A DNA stretch of 52,792 bases from Lachnospiraceae bacterium (GTDB lineage: Bacteria > Bacillota > Clostridia > Lachnospirales > Lachnospiraceae): NCBI GenBank assembly GCA_024695465.1, contig JAILID010000070.1:1-52792 (forward strand), given 5' to 3'. Under the pieces are notes generated by a model. It had not been told where the DNA came from. It saw nothing but the letters and a program-made list of their open reading frames with translations, and made no database searches. Made by a program: the position numbers and the translations under genes. This document shows positions 41,533 through 50,018 of the stretch, in pieces (position 1 is the first letter of the stretch; each line of letters opens with the position of its first letter).

Positions 41533-42519
41533 TCACTTCTTGGCGACGTACTTCCGGATATCCAGAGAGATCGCGATGTAGATGATCACGCCGAGGGCGA
41601 TCCACTGCGCGTTGGCGTTGACGCCCAGGAACTGCAGGGCCGCCTTCAGGAATTCGAAGACCGCGACGCCGATGACCGCCGAGGAGACCTTGCCGCGTCC
41701 GCCGGTGACGGAGACGCCGCCGATGGTGCAGGCCGCGATAGCTTCCATCTCGTAGCCGAGTCCCAGGTTAACGGACGCGCCGCCGGACTTGGCGCCCAGC
41801 ATAAAGCCGGCCAGGCCGTAGAAAGCAGCCGCCTTCGCGTAAATCATGACCATGGTCAGCTTGACCGGTACGCCGGCGACTTCCGCTGCCTGCGGGTTCG
41901 CGCCGATCGCGTACATATACTTGCCGTGGCGGGTCATATTGAAAATGAACCACGAGACGACTCCGATGAAAATGGCGATCCATACCAGGTAAGGAATCAT
42001 CAGGAATCTGCCGGAAGCGAGGTCCGTGTAAGCCTTGACATAGCCGCCGAGCGGGGTCGCGTTCGTCACGAGAAGGTTAAGACCGTAAACGATCTCCATC
42101 ATGGCCAGGGTGGAGATAAAGGGCGGAACGCTCAGGAAGGCGATGAAGGAGCCCGTTACCGCGCCGAAACAGGCGCAGACCAGCATGACGATAATGGCCG
42201 CAAGAAAGATATTCATCGGCTGCCCGCCCTCGATGAAGCGGTTCGCGTAGTCGGCTTTCTGCAGGAGGATACCCGCAAGACAGCCGCCCAGACCGATGAT
42301 ACGTCCTGCCGACAGGTCGCAGCCCGCCGTGATGACGCAGCCCGCGATGCCGAGCGCGATAACGAGACGCGCCGACATGTTAAGGAGCAGGTTCAGCAGG
42401 TTCGAAGAAGACAGGAATTTGGGAGATTTGATGCCCGTAAATATGACCAGGATGACGATGATGAGGATAACACCGTAATTGATCATAAAATCTTTGAAAT
42501 TAAAAGCTTTTTTGTTCAT
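41533..42519 (-). CDS. mglC: galactose/methylgalactoside ABC importer permease
   Basis: 328 residues, about ten membrane helices in the BPD_transp_2 (RbsC/MglC) family: ARLVIALGIAGCVITAGCDLSAGR, FISTLAMMEIVYG, GANPQAAEVAGVPV and the EAIAACTIGGVSVTGGRGKV loop that touches the ATPase. It forms the membrane channel for the sugar delivered by MglB. GGAGG lies six bases before the ATG; it is the last gene of mglBAC. Confidence 0.94.
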   Translation of the reverse strand: MNKKAFNFKDFMINYGVILIIVILVIFTGIKSPKFLSSSNLLNLLLNMSARLVIALGIAGCVITAGCDLSAGRIIGLGGCLAGILLQKADYANRFIEGGQPMNIFLAAIIVMLVCACFGAVTGSFIAFLSVPPFISTLAMMEIVYGLNLLVTNATPLGGYVKAYTDLASGRFLMIPYLVWIAIFIGVVSWFIFNMTRHGKYMYAIGANPQAAEVAGVPVKLTMVMIYAKAAAFYGLAGFMLGAKSGGASVNLGLGYEMEAIAACTIGGVSVTGGRGKVSSAVIGVAVFEFLKAALQFLGVNANAQWIALGVIIYIAISLDIRKYVAKK

Positions 42520-42590
42520 GAGAACCCTCCGTAATTGTTCATTTCCGACCGGGTGCAGAATCAGGAATCTTCCGTCATTGATTCTCCGGT

Positions 42591-44099
42591 TTAGAACATA
42601 GTCGCGTAATGCATAACTTTTTCCTGCGTCATATCCTTCGGTTCCGTGATCTCACCGCGGATATGGCCGTTGCACATGACGTAGATCCGATCAGACATGC
42701 CCAGAAGTTCGGCCATCTCCGAAGAAATCATGATGATGGCTTTGCCCTGCTGCTGCAGCTGGACCATGATCTCGTAAATCTCGTGCTTGGCGCCGACGTC
42801 GATTCCTCTGGTAGGCTCGTCCATAATCAGGACGTCCGGATCGTTGGCCAGCCAGCGGGCGATAATGACCTTCTGCTGATTGCCGCCGGACAGGTTGGCG
42901 ATGGCTTCCTGCGCATTCGGCGTCTTGATCCTCAGCTTATCGATACTGTCGCTGACGATCTGCCCGATCTTGCCGTGATCCAGCACAAAACCGGCCTTCA
43001 GGTTCTTGTCATAAACCGAGATGCCTACGTTGTCCTTGATCGAAAGGCAGCCCAGAATGCCGTTTCCGCGGCGGTCTTCGGTGATCAGGCCCTCGCCCGC
43101 ATTCATTGCCCGCCTTGGATTTTTGGTCTCCACCTTCTGGCCGTTGATGATAACCTCGCCGGACTTGATGCCGCGCATGCCGAAGATGGCTTCCATCAGC
43201 TCTGTTCTCTGGGCGCCGACCAGGCCGCCGAAGCCGACGATTTCGCCCTTCTTGACCTTAAACGAGCAGTCCTGGAAAGATTTCTCGTGAATGGATGAAA
43301 CATTCCGGCACTCAAGAATCACTTCTCCCGGCTTGCAGGGATGGTCCGGATAGACATTGGTCAGCTCGCGGCCGACCATTCGCGCGATAATCTGGTCCGT
43401 GGTCATCTCCGCCGCCGGCCAGGTGCCGACATAGGTTCCGTCGCGCATGATCGTGATATCATCGGAAATCTTCTTGATCTCATCCATCTTATGGGAAATG
43501 TAGATCATGGCGACGCCTCTGCTCCGCAGATCGTTCATGATCCTGAAAAGGACGTCCACTTCCTTTTCTGAGAGGGATGAGGTCGGCTCGTCGAAAATAA
43601 TAACCTTGGCCTCATGGGAAACGGCCTTGGCGATCTCAATCGACTGCATCTGCCCGATGGAAAGAGTCGAAAGAGGCGCCTTCGGGTCAAAGTCCATGCC
43701 AACTTCCTTCAGCCAGCGGGTAGTATCCTCATACATCTTTTTGTGATCGATCACTTTAAGCGGACCGTAATTGCGGGTGGGAAATCTGCCGAGATACATG
43801 TTTTCCGCGACACTTCTTGGAAGAACCGGCTGCAGCTCCTGGTGTACCATGGCGATACCCATCTTCATCGCTTCATCCGGATTGTTAATGGTCACCTTCT
43901 GGCCGTTGATATAGACTTCGCCCGCATCCATCTTGTAAATGCCGAAAAGGCATTTCATCAGCGTGGACTTGCCGGCGCCATTTTCTCCCATCAGCGCATG
44001 GACAGTACCCGGGCGGACCGAAAGTGATACGTTGTCCAGGGCCTTTACGCCAGGAAAGGACTTGGACACGCCTTTTAACTCAAGGTAATATTCAGCCAT
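42591..44099 (-). CDS. mglA: galactose/methylgalactoside ABC importer ATPase
   Basis: Two ABC domains in one chain (502 residues), as in all class II sugar importers. Domain 1: GENGAGKST, VHQELQP, LSIGQMQS, DEPTSSL. Domain 2: GGLVGAQRTE (degenerate Walker A), LITEDRRGNGI, LSGGNQQKV, DEPTRGIDVGAKHEIY. The asymmetry is normal here. The start is the ATG at 44099 because AAGGAG lies six bases before it; the in-frame ATG at 44114 would place the ribosome site inside the gene. Confidence 0.95.
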   Translation of the reverse strand: MAEYYLELKGVSKSFPGVKALDNVSLSVRPGTVHALMGENGAGKSTLMKCLFGIYKMDAGEVYINGQKVTINNPDEAMKMGIAMVHQELQPVLPRSVAENMYLGRFPTRNYGPLKVIDHKKMYEDTTRWLKEVGMDFDPKAPLSTLSIGQMQSIEIAKAVSHEAKVIIFDEPTSSLSEKEVDVLFRIMNDLRSRGVAMIYISHKMDEIKKISDDITIMRDGTYVGTWPAAEMTTDQIIARMVGRELTNVYPDHPCKPGEVILECRNVSSIHEKSFQDCSFKVKKGEIVGFGGLVGAQRTELMEAIFGMRGIKSGEVIINGQKVETKNPRRAMNAGEGLITEDRRGNGILGCLSIKDNVGISVYDKNLKAGFVLDHGKIGQIVSDSIDKLRIKTPNAQEAIANLSGGNQQKVIIARWLANDPDVLIMDEPTRGIDVGAKHEIYEIMVQLQQQGKAIIMISSEMAELLGMSDRIYVMCNGHIRGEITEPKDMTQEKVMHYATMF

Positions 44100-44148
44100 G
44101 CTTGTCTCCTTCATTAAGTTTTACTGTAAATACTCCAATATACAAAGA

Positions 44149-44173
44149 CAGGTACGGCACGGGGCCGTACCTG
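44149..44173 (-). repeat. stable intercistronic hairpin between mglB and mglA
   Basis: A perfect ten-base-pair stem, CAGGTACGGC/GCCGTACCTG, with a five-base loop and no T run behind it. It is placed 41 bases after the mglB stop. Such hairpins usually block 3' exonucleases and so keep the binding-protein message abundant. Confidence 0.7.
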
Positions 44174-44214
44174 CGCATTGCTCGCTATCCGAAACTTACC
44201 GTTTCAAGCAGTTC

Positions 44215-45327
44215 TTATGACAGGGAATCAAGGATCTCCTGAGCGTTGTCAGCAGTAACCTTGGTGTAGTCGCACTGGATGTTGTGCTCGTTGCCGGCAC
44301 CGGTCAGGTAATTGATAGCCGCGTCTGCAGCTCCGTCAGCCTGCGCGAAATGGTTGTTGAAAACGGTACCCGTAATGCTGCCGTCGATGACGTACTGTAC
44401 GACCTCGGTCAGAGCGTCGACGCCGACAAGATAGATGTCCTCGCCGACTTTGCGGCCGGCAGACTGGATCGACTGGAGGGCGCCGAGAGCCATAGCGTCG
44501 TTGTTGCAGAAGACGACTTCGATGTCCGTGCCGTGCTGGGAGAGGGAGTTGGCCACAAGCTCAGCGCCCTTAACCTGGTCCCACATACCGACCTGGTCAT
44601 CCAGGCAGTTGACCTCAAGTCCGGCATCCGTAAGGGCCTTGACCGAGAATTCGGTACGGTAGGCGGCGTCGACGTTCTCCGGATCGCCTTCGATCATGAT
44701 ATAGTCGATCTTGCCGTTTTTGTTGAAGTCAACCGCGTCAAGGCCAAGATCCGCGATGATCTCGCCCTGGAAGGTTCCGGACTGACGCGCGTCGCAGCCG
44801 ACGTAGCAGACATTCCAGTCATTGTCGGTCCAGCGCTGCTGTTCGTCAGCGTCCGGCTCGCGGTTGATGTAAACCAGCGGAATCCCCGCCTCGACAACCT
44901 TATCGGTTACGGTAGCCGCGGAGGAAGAGTTGACAAGATTGATGATCAGGACGTCAACGTTGTCGGCGATAAAGTTGTCGATCTGTCCGGACTGAGTTGC
45001 CTGGTCGTTGGCGCCATCGACGATCGTGATGTTGCCCTTGTCAAAGCCCTGGGCGACGAGATAAGACTCCAGTTCCTGTCTGAACAGAGTCATGAAGTTA
45101 TCAGCGAACTGATAAATGCAGACGCCGACCTTGGCCGAAGCAAGATCCGAGCTGCCCTCAGCCACCGACGCGGCAGCGCTCTCCGCTGTGGAAGCCGCTG
45201 CTGACTCAGCAGTCGACGACGTTCCTGCAGCTTCCGAACCCGTGCTTCCAGTCGAGCCGCCGCAGCCGGCCAGCAGGGTCATGCCCATCGCTGCCGCAAG
45301 TGCCAAGCTAACAAGTTTCTTTTTCAT
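44215..45327 (-). CDS. mglB: galactose/glucose-binding lipoprotein
   Basis: A 370-residue periplasmic-binding-protein homologue anchored by a lipobox (LLAGC) and a Ser/Ala/Thr linker. VGVCIYQFADNFMTLFRQEL, NDQATQSGQIDNF, YVGCDARQSGTFQGE, FNKNGKIDYIMIEGDPEN and FCNNDAMALGALQSI follow E. coli MglB, including the calcium-binding DxNxNG loop. It captures galactose or glucose and feeds MglAC. The start is ATG 45327: GGAGG lies eight bases upstream; an earlier start would precede the ribosome site. No regulator gene is adjacent. Confidence 0.94.
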   Translation of the reverse strand: MKKKLVSLALAAAMGMTLLAGCGGSTGSTGSEAAGTSSTAESAAASTAESAAASVAEGSSDLASAKVGVCIYQFADNFMTLFRQELESYLVAQGFDKGNITIVDGANDQATQSGQIDNFIADNVDVLIINLVNSSSAATVTDKVVEAGIPLVYINREPDADEQQRWTDNDWNVCYVGCDARQSGTFQGEIIADLGLDAVDFNKNGKIDYIMIEGDPENVDAAYRTEFSVKALTDAGLEVNCLDDQVGMWDQVKGAELVANSLSQHGTDIEVVFCNNDAMALGALQSIQSAGRKVGEDIYLVGVDALTEVVQYVIDGSITGTVFNNHFAQADGAADAAINYLTGAGNEHNIQCDYTKVTADNAQEILDSLS

Positions 45328-45385
45328 AGAAAATACCTCCTTCATGATATAAATGGTAGCAGCATATCTACCAGAATCGAATAGT

Positions 45386-45394
45386 AGTATAACA
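45386..45394 (-). promoter_or_regulatory. extended -10 promoter of mglBAC
   Basis: TGTTATACT on the minus strand, about 60 bases before the mglB start; no clear -35 box. The rest of 45395-45627 shows no gene or further signal that I can support. Confidence 0.5.
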
Positions 45395-45627
45395 CTAAAA
45401 GCGACAAAAAGACAGGGGTATTTCTCAACTTTTTCTTTTATTTTTTACAAAAATACTTTACTCTGGGCTATACCAAAAGGTGCGTCAGGACAGAGAGATG
45501 AAAGACCCCGGGACAGCCGATTGAGCAGGGCGGAATGAAATAGTTGTTTTCAGATTGCCCGAAAGCAGCCGATGAGGCAAACTGGGCAAAACAGGCGCGG
45601 CGGGCAGCGACTAAGGCAGGACAGGAA

Positions 45628-45649
45628 GAGGGCTGCCGAAGCAGCCCTC
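45628..45649 (-). terminator. terminator of secDF
   Basis: A nine-base-pair GC-rich stem (GAGGGCTGC/GCAGCCCTC). On the minus strand it is closed by the very stable C(TTCG)G loop and followed by a short TTCCTGT. The T run is poor, so readthrough may occur. Confidence 0.65.
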
Positions 45650-45694
45650 TTTCTTACTTTTACAGCGGCCTCATTTTATAAGCCGCCTGCCCAT

Positions 45695-48055
45695 TCATTT
45701 CTTTTTCTTCTTCCGGATCACGTTCGGATTTTTGGAAGAACGCACGCCGCCGTTTTCCAGGACCTCCCCGGAAGCGTTCCCGTTCTTTGCGGCGGAAGCC
45801 TTCAGCTCCGCGGCGTAGTCGCCGGCATCTTTCCCCAGATGCGTGCGCATGAGATACCAGAGCGGGCCGGTGATAAACACCGACGAGAAGGTACCGGCCA
45901 TGATGCCCACCATCATCGTGAGCGTAAACTCCTTGATGGAAGAGACGCCCACAATGTAGAGGAGAAGGATGGAAGCCAGCGTCGTCAGGTTCGTATAGAT
46001 GCTTCTGGTAAGCGTCCGGTTGATCGACTGATTGACCAGCTCCGCAAGATTAACGGACTTGCCGGCCATACCAAGATTCTCGCGGATACGATCGAAGATA
46101 ACGATCGTAGAGTTGATCGAATAACCGAGTATCGTCAGCATGACCGCGATAAAGGAATTGCCTACAGATATTCTGAGCACCGCGTAAGCCGTCAGCGTTA
46201 CCAAAACGTCATGGATCAGCGCGATGACCGCAGAAGTGGCAAAACGCATATCCTTAAATCGAATGAAGATATAGAGCAGCATGAGAACAACCGCCACAAT
46301 GACGGCGACCGTCGCATCTCTCCGCATCTCCGCGCCGACCGTCGCGGAGATGTTCTCCGTGGTGATCGAGGCGGCGTCGACGCCGAAGTTCTCGCCGAGG
46401 GCGTCCGTCAGCTTCTGCCTCTCGTCTACGCTCAGAGTCCTCGTCTTGATGACGACTTCTGTCGAGCCTACTACCTGCTGCATGGAGACATTGGCGTCTC
46501 CGGTAACCTCCATGACGACCGGCTTCACCTCTGAATCGAGCTCCGCCAGCGTGTAGTCCTTGTCAAATCCAACCGTGGTGGAGGTACCGCCCAAAAACTC
46601 CATAGAGAAATTAAGAGCGCGCTTTCCGGAAGCCGCATTGACAATCATCGCGATGAGGCCGACGGCAATCACCGCGCCGGCAATCGCATAAGAAATCTTC
46701 TTTTTGCCGACAAAATCGAATTTGTGGACGATCAGCTTATGGGCCCAGAGCCTGGGATCCCGAACGCCGATGCCGTAAACGGCAAGCGCGATAAAGCGGG
46801 AGACGACGCAGGAAGTAAACAGAGAAAGCGCGACGCCGAGGGCCAGCGTCATGGCAAAGCCCTTGATCGTACCGGTTCCCATCATGCCCAGGACGGCCGC
46901 CGCGATGAGGGTCGTCACATTGCCGTCAATGATGGCGGACATGGCCTTTGAAAAGCCGGAACGGATCGCGTTCAGCACCGAGGAGCCCGCGTCGATCTCC
47001 TCGCGGATTCTCGCGTAGATGATGACATTGGCGTCGACAGCCATACCGATGGAAAGGATGATACCGGCGATTCCCGGAAGCGTCAGCGTCAGGTCGAAAG
47101 CATTGAGCAGCACCAGGATCAGCGCGGCGTACAATAGCAGCACGAAGGAAGCGATGACGCCCGGCACCAGGTAAGCGGCAATCATGATAAGGCAGACGAT
47201 GCCAAGCCCGATCGCGCCGCCGATAAGAGAGGTCTTAATGGCCGTCTGGCCGAGCTGGGCCCCGACGACATTGGATCGGATCTCCGTGAGAAGCAGCTTC
47301 AGGCCGCCGATCCGGATATAAGAGGCGAGCTCCTTGGCCTTCTCGATGGATTCCATCCCTTCGATCACGGCCTGCCCGTTCGAGATCACGCTGTTGACAG
47401 ACGGCACCGAAACGAAATGTCCGTCATAATAGATACCGATCGTCTCGTTGTTGTCCACCGCTTTCTGCGTGGCTTCCGCAAAGGCCTGCGTCGCGGAAGA
47501 ATTGAATTCAAGCTGGACGACATATTTATTGCCGCTGCCGTCCTGGTTCGATACCGCGCCTTCCGCGGAAGCCACATCGGAGCCGGTGCAGACAATTGCC
47601 CCCGCTTCCGTCAGCTCCTCGATCGTATAATTAAGAACATATTCTCCGGAAGCGCTGTCGTAGGAATAGGACTTATTGCCGTCAGCGTCCGTCTCCGCGA
47701 TGAAATACAGGGAACCGGGCGTACCGAGCTCGGCAAGAATCGCATCGGCGTCGGTTACCCCGGGAATCTCAACGCTGATGCGGTTGGCCCCTTCCTGGTA
47801 GACGTTCGCCTCGGTCGAATATTCCTCGACACGCTTCTGCAGCTTATAGATGGTGTCATCCATATCCGAGGCGGAAGGATTCTCTTCATTTGCCTCATAG
47901 GTTATGGATACGCCGCCGGAAAGATCAAGACCGGTATGAATGTTGCGCATGGATCCCGTTCCGCCGTCTCCCCATCCGACGATTGCCGTGAAGCACATGA
48001 GCACTGTGATGACAATGCTGAGCGCTATTACCAAGATGCTGTTCTTTTTTTTCAT
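45695..48055 (-). CDS. secDF: fused protein-export membrane protein SecDF
   Basis: 786 residues with SecD and SecF in one chain, as in B. subtilis. Twelve helices: N-terminal helix, the SecD P1 domain with LDLSGGVSITYEA and RVEEYSTEANVYQEG, VEIPGVTDADAI, six-helix block with GMAVDANVIIYARIREE, then SecF starting about residue 480 (FSMEFLGGTSTTVGFD) and YSINSTIVIFDRIRENLG. It uses the proton gradient to pull secreted proteins from SecYEG. It stands 20 bases behind scfB, in the same direction, and a terminator follows. Confidence 0.96.
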   Translation of the reverse strand: MKKKNSILVIALSIVITVLMCFTAIVGWGDGGTGSMRNIHTGLDLSGGVSITYEANEENPSASDMDDTIYKLQKRVEEYSTEANVYQEGANRISVEIPGVTDADAILAELGTPGSLYFIAETDADGNKSYSYDSASGEYVLNYTIEELTEAGAIVCTGSDVASAEGAVSNQDGSGNKYVVQLEFNSSATQAFAEATQKAVDNNETIGIYYDGHFVSVPSVNSVISNGQAVIEGMESIEKAKELASYIRIGGLKLLLTEIRSNVVGAQLGQTAIKTSLIGGAIGLGIVCLIMIAAYLVPGVIASFVLLLYAALILVLLNAFDLTLTLPGIAGIILSIGMAVDANVIIYARIREEIDAGSSVLNAIRSGFSKAMSAIIDGNVTTLIAAAVLGMMGTGTIKGFAMTLALGVALSLFTSCVVSRFIALAVYGIGVRDPRLWAHKLIVHKFDFVGKKKISYAIAGAVIAVGLIAMIVNAASGKRALNFSMEFLGGTSTTVGFDKDYTLAELDSEVKPVVMEVTGDANVSMQQVVGSTEVVIKTRTLSVDERQKLTDALGENFGVDAASITTENISATVGAEMRRDATVAVIVAVVLMLLYIFIRFKDMRFATSAVIALIHDVLVTLTAYAVLRISVGNSFIAVMLTILGYSINSTIVIFDRIRENLGMAGKSVNLAELVNQSINRTLTRSIYTNLTTLASILLLYIVGVSSIKEFTLTMMVGIMAGTFSSVFITGPLWYLMRTHLGKDAGDYAAELKASAAKNGNASGEVLENGGVRSSKNPNVIRKKKKK

Positions 48056-48075
48056 TTTTCCTTACGCTCCTTACT

Positions 48076-49464
48076 TTATATGTCCATTTCCGCTTCCGCA
48101 GCTTTCAGCATGATCGCGCATTCAACACGCTTTTTCTGAAGGCGGCATCCGATCTCATAGACATCATTGATCTTTCCGGTGAAGTTGTAGGAATTCGCCG
48201 CGCAGCCTCCGCTGCAGTAAAACCTTGAAAAGCAGCGGCTGCACTCTTCCTTGGAATAAACATTCACTTTCTTGAATTCAGAAACCAGATCTTCTCTTCT
48301 TACGCCCTCGTCAACATTCCCGAGAAGGAATTCCTCCATGCCGACAAACTGATGGCAGGGATAGAAATCTCCCCAGGGAGTTACTGCGAGATATTCTGTT
48401 CCGGATCCGCAGCCGGACAGCCTTTTATACACGCATGGACCACCTGATAAATCTATCATAAAATGAAAGAAATGAAAAGCCTTTCCGGCTTTTTTTCGGC
48501 GAATCATTTCCCGGGCCAGCAGATCATACTGCTCCTCCAGAAAGGGAAGGTCCTCCGGCCGGATCGCGTAATCCGCTTCAGGCGGCGCCACGACCGGCTC
48601 CACAGAAATCTGGTCGAAACCCAGGTCCGCCAGATGCAGCACATCTTTTGAAAAATCGAGATTCCAATGCGTATAGGTTCCTCTGACGTAATACTGAAGC
48701 CCCAGTTTCCTTCTCATTTCCGCGAATTTCAGGAACTTCGGAATGATGAAATCATAACTCCCCTGCCCCTTCCGGAAAGGCCTCATCTTGTCATGAACCT
48801 CTTTCCGGCCGTCGATGGACAGAACAACGTTATGCATCTCCCGGTTGCAGAAATCCATAATCTCATCGTTCAAAAGGACGCCGTTCGTCGTCAGGGTAAA
48901 TCGAAACTTTTTGGGAGCGGGGGTATCCTTCGTCTTCTCCTCGATCTCATGACCGTAAGCGACAAGTTCCTTCACGACGTTCCAGTTCATGAGCGGCTCC
49001 CCGCCGAAGAAATCAACCTCCAGATTCCGGCGGAAGCCGGAATGTCCGGCCAGAAAATCAAGCGCCTTCCTGCCGACCTCAAGGGACATAAGAGCCCGCC
49101 TTCCATGATACTCGCCTTCCTCCGCAAAGCAGTAGCGGCAGGCCAGGTTGCAGTCATGGGCAATATGAAGACAAAGGGCCTTGACGACTACAGGCATCTG
49201 CGTAAAACGGTCAATAGCCGGCGCGTAAGGTTCTTCAGAAAAAAGCGCGCCTTCTTTCTTAAGCTGCGCAATTTCTTCCATCGCCTCCCGGACCTCCTCC
49301 TCAGAGTAGCGGCCGGCAAGCTCCTGTTCCGCCTTCTTCGCTTCGGTTCCCTGATTCATCAGTCCGACGGCATCGTAGAGCACGTCATCGGCCACATGAA
49401 CGGATCCGCTCGGAACGTCCAGTATGATATTATATCCGTTATTTTTGTACTGATAAACTTGCAT
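48076..49464 (-). CDS. scfB: SCIFF peptide thioether-forming radical SAM maturase
   Basis: 462 residues. N-terminal peptide-recognition part (residues 1-90), radical SAM core with CNLACRYCF at about residue 130 (CxxxCxxC for the SAM cluster), DFFGGEPLMNW, and a SPASM-type end rich in cysteine (GPCVYKRLSGCGSGTEY, PWGDFYPCHQF, CSRCFSRFYCSGGC) for auxiliary Fe-S clusters. It cross-links cysteines of the SCIFF peptide to neighbouring residues by thioether bonds. The precursor gene lies 168 bases upstream. AGGAGA precedes the ATG. secDF follows closely; that order is common in Clostridia. Confidence 0.94.
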   Translation of the reverse strand: MQVYQYKNNGYNIILDVPSGSVHVADDVLYDAVGLMNQGTEAKKAEQELAGRYSEEEVREAMEEIAQLKKEGALFSEEPYAPAIDRFTQMPVVVKALCLHIAHDCNLACRYCFAEEGEYHGRRALMSLEVGRKALDFLAGHSGFRRNLEVDFFGGEPLMNWNVVKELVAYGHEIEEKTKDTPAPKKFRFTLTTNGVLLNDEIMDFCNREMHNVVLSIDGRKEVHDKMRPFRKGQGSYDFIIPKFLKFAEMRRKLGLQYYVRGTYTHWNLDFSKDVLHLADLGFDQISVEPVVAPPEADYAIRPEDLPFLEEQYDLLAREMIRRKKAGKAFHFFHFMIDLSGGPCVYKRLSGCGSGTEYLAVTPWGDFYPCHQFVGMEEFLLGNVDEGVRREDLVSEFKKVNVYSKEECSRCFSRFYCSGGCAANSYNFTGKINDVYEIGCRLQKKRVECAIMLKAAEAEMDI

Positions 49465-49525
49465 TCATTCTCCTGATCTCTATACGTATTTCAAATCCCG
49501 CAGGGCCGGACCTGAATCCATTTGA

Positions 49526-49552
49526 AAAGGGTCTGCTGACCGCAGACCCTTT
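49526..49552 (-). terminator. attenuator/terminator between scfA and scfB
   Basis: An eleven-base-pair perfect stem, AAAGGGTCTGC/GCAGACCCTTT, loop of five, followed by a short T run on the minus strand. It would let most messages end after the small scfA gene and a minority go on to scfB. Confidence 0.75.
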
Positions 49553-49632
49553 CATATCAATGCTTCCCTCAAATTGCAGGAAATCATTCCTGCCCGGCGG
49601 TGACATTATACCTTACGGATAACTGCGCTTTA

Positions 49633-49773
49633 TCACTTATGTTCGCAGCTCTGATTCCCTACCGTGCAGCTCGTCTTGCATGCTGACTGGCAGGAAGTCT
49701 GGCATTCACCGCAGCCGCCCTTTTTGAGCGTATTCTGAAGATTTTTGGTATTAAGGCTCTTAACATGCTTCAT
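49633..49773 (-). CDS. scfA: SCIFF precursor peptide (six cysteines in forty-five)
   Basis: 46 residues: a leader (MKHVKSLNTKNLQNTLKK), then the core CGECQTSCQSACKTSC and a last TVGNQSCEHK. The six cysteines are at 21, 24, 28, 32, 36 and 43. It is nearly identical to the SCIFF consensus, a ribosomally made, thioether-bridged peptide found in almost all Clostridia, whose function is unknown. AGGAGG lies nine bases before the ATG. Own promoter at 49826-49854; maturase gene downstream. Confidence 0.96.
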   Translation of the reverse strand: MKHVKSLNTKNLQNTLKKGGCGECQTSCQSACKTSCTVGNQSCEHK

Positions 49774-49825
49774 CAGGGTCGTCCTCCTTTTTATCATTTT
49801 GACGCCGAACATTCACATCCCGCAA

Positions 49826-49854
49826 ATTATAGCACAAGGAACATTCCATGGCAA
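49826..49854 (-). promoter_or_regulatory. promoter of scfA
   Basis: TTGCCA (five of six), 17 bases, perfect TATAAT preceded by TGC (extended -10). It is about 50 bases before the scfA start and one of the strongest promoters in the window, consistent with an abundant small peptide. Confidence 0.8.
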
Positions 49855-49932
49855 GACTGCTTGAAGATGTTTTTTCGTTAGCAGCAGGCTGACGGATCCA
49901 AAAAGGCTGTCGGATACGCGCGGGCCGATTAT

Positions 49933-49957
49933 AAAAACGGACATGCCGCGCCTGTCC
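49933..49957 (-). terminator. possible terminator of mutY-GT2
   Basis: A five-base-pair stem GGACA/TGTCC with a nine-base GC-rich loop, then GTTTTT on the minus strand. Weak but well placed, 60 bases after the glycosyltransferase stop. Confidence 0.4.
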
Positions 49958-50018
49958 CCGGCTTATCCCCGGCGTTTTTGCCTCGAAAGACGAACTCTGC
50001 ATCAACGGATTTCCTGTT

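Noticed and set aside
41089-42534. Open frame of 481 codons opposite mglC and the unknown gene
   Set aside because: Spans two real genes on the other strand and has a charged, motif-free translation.
49760-50005. Open frame of 81 codons overlapping the scfA start
   Set aside because: Out of frame with scfA, no ribosome site, and it covers the scfA promoter.
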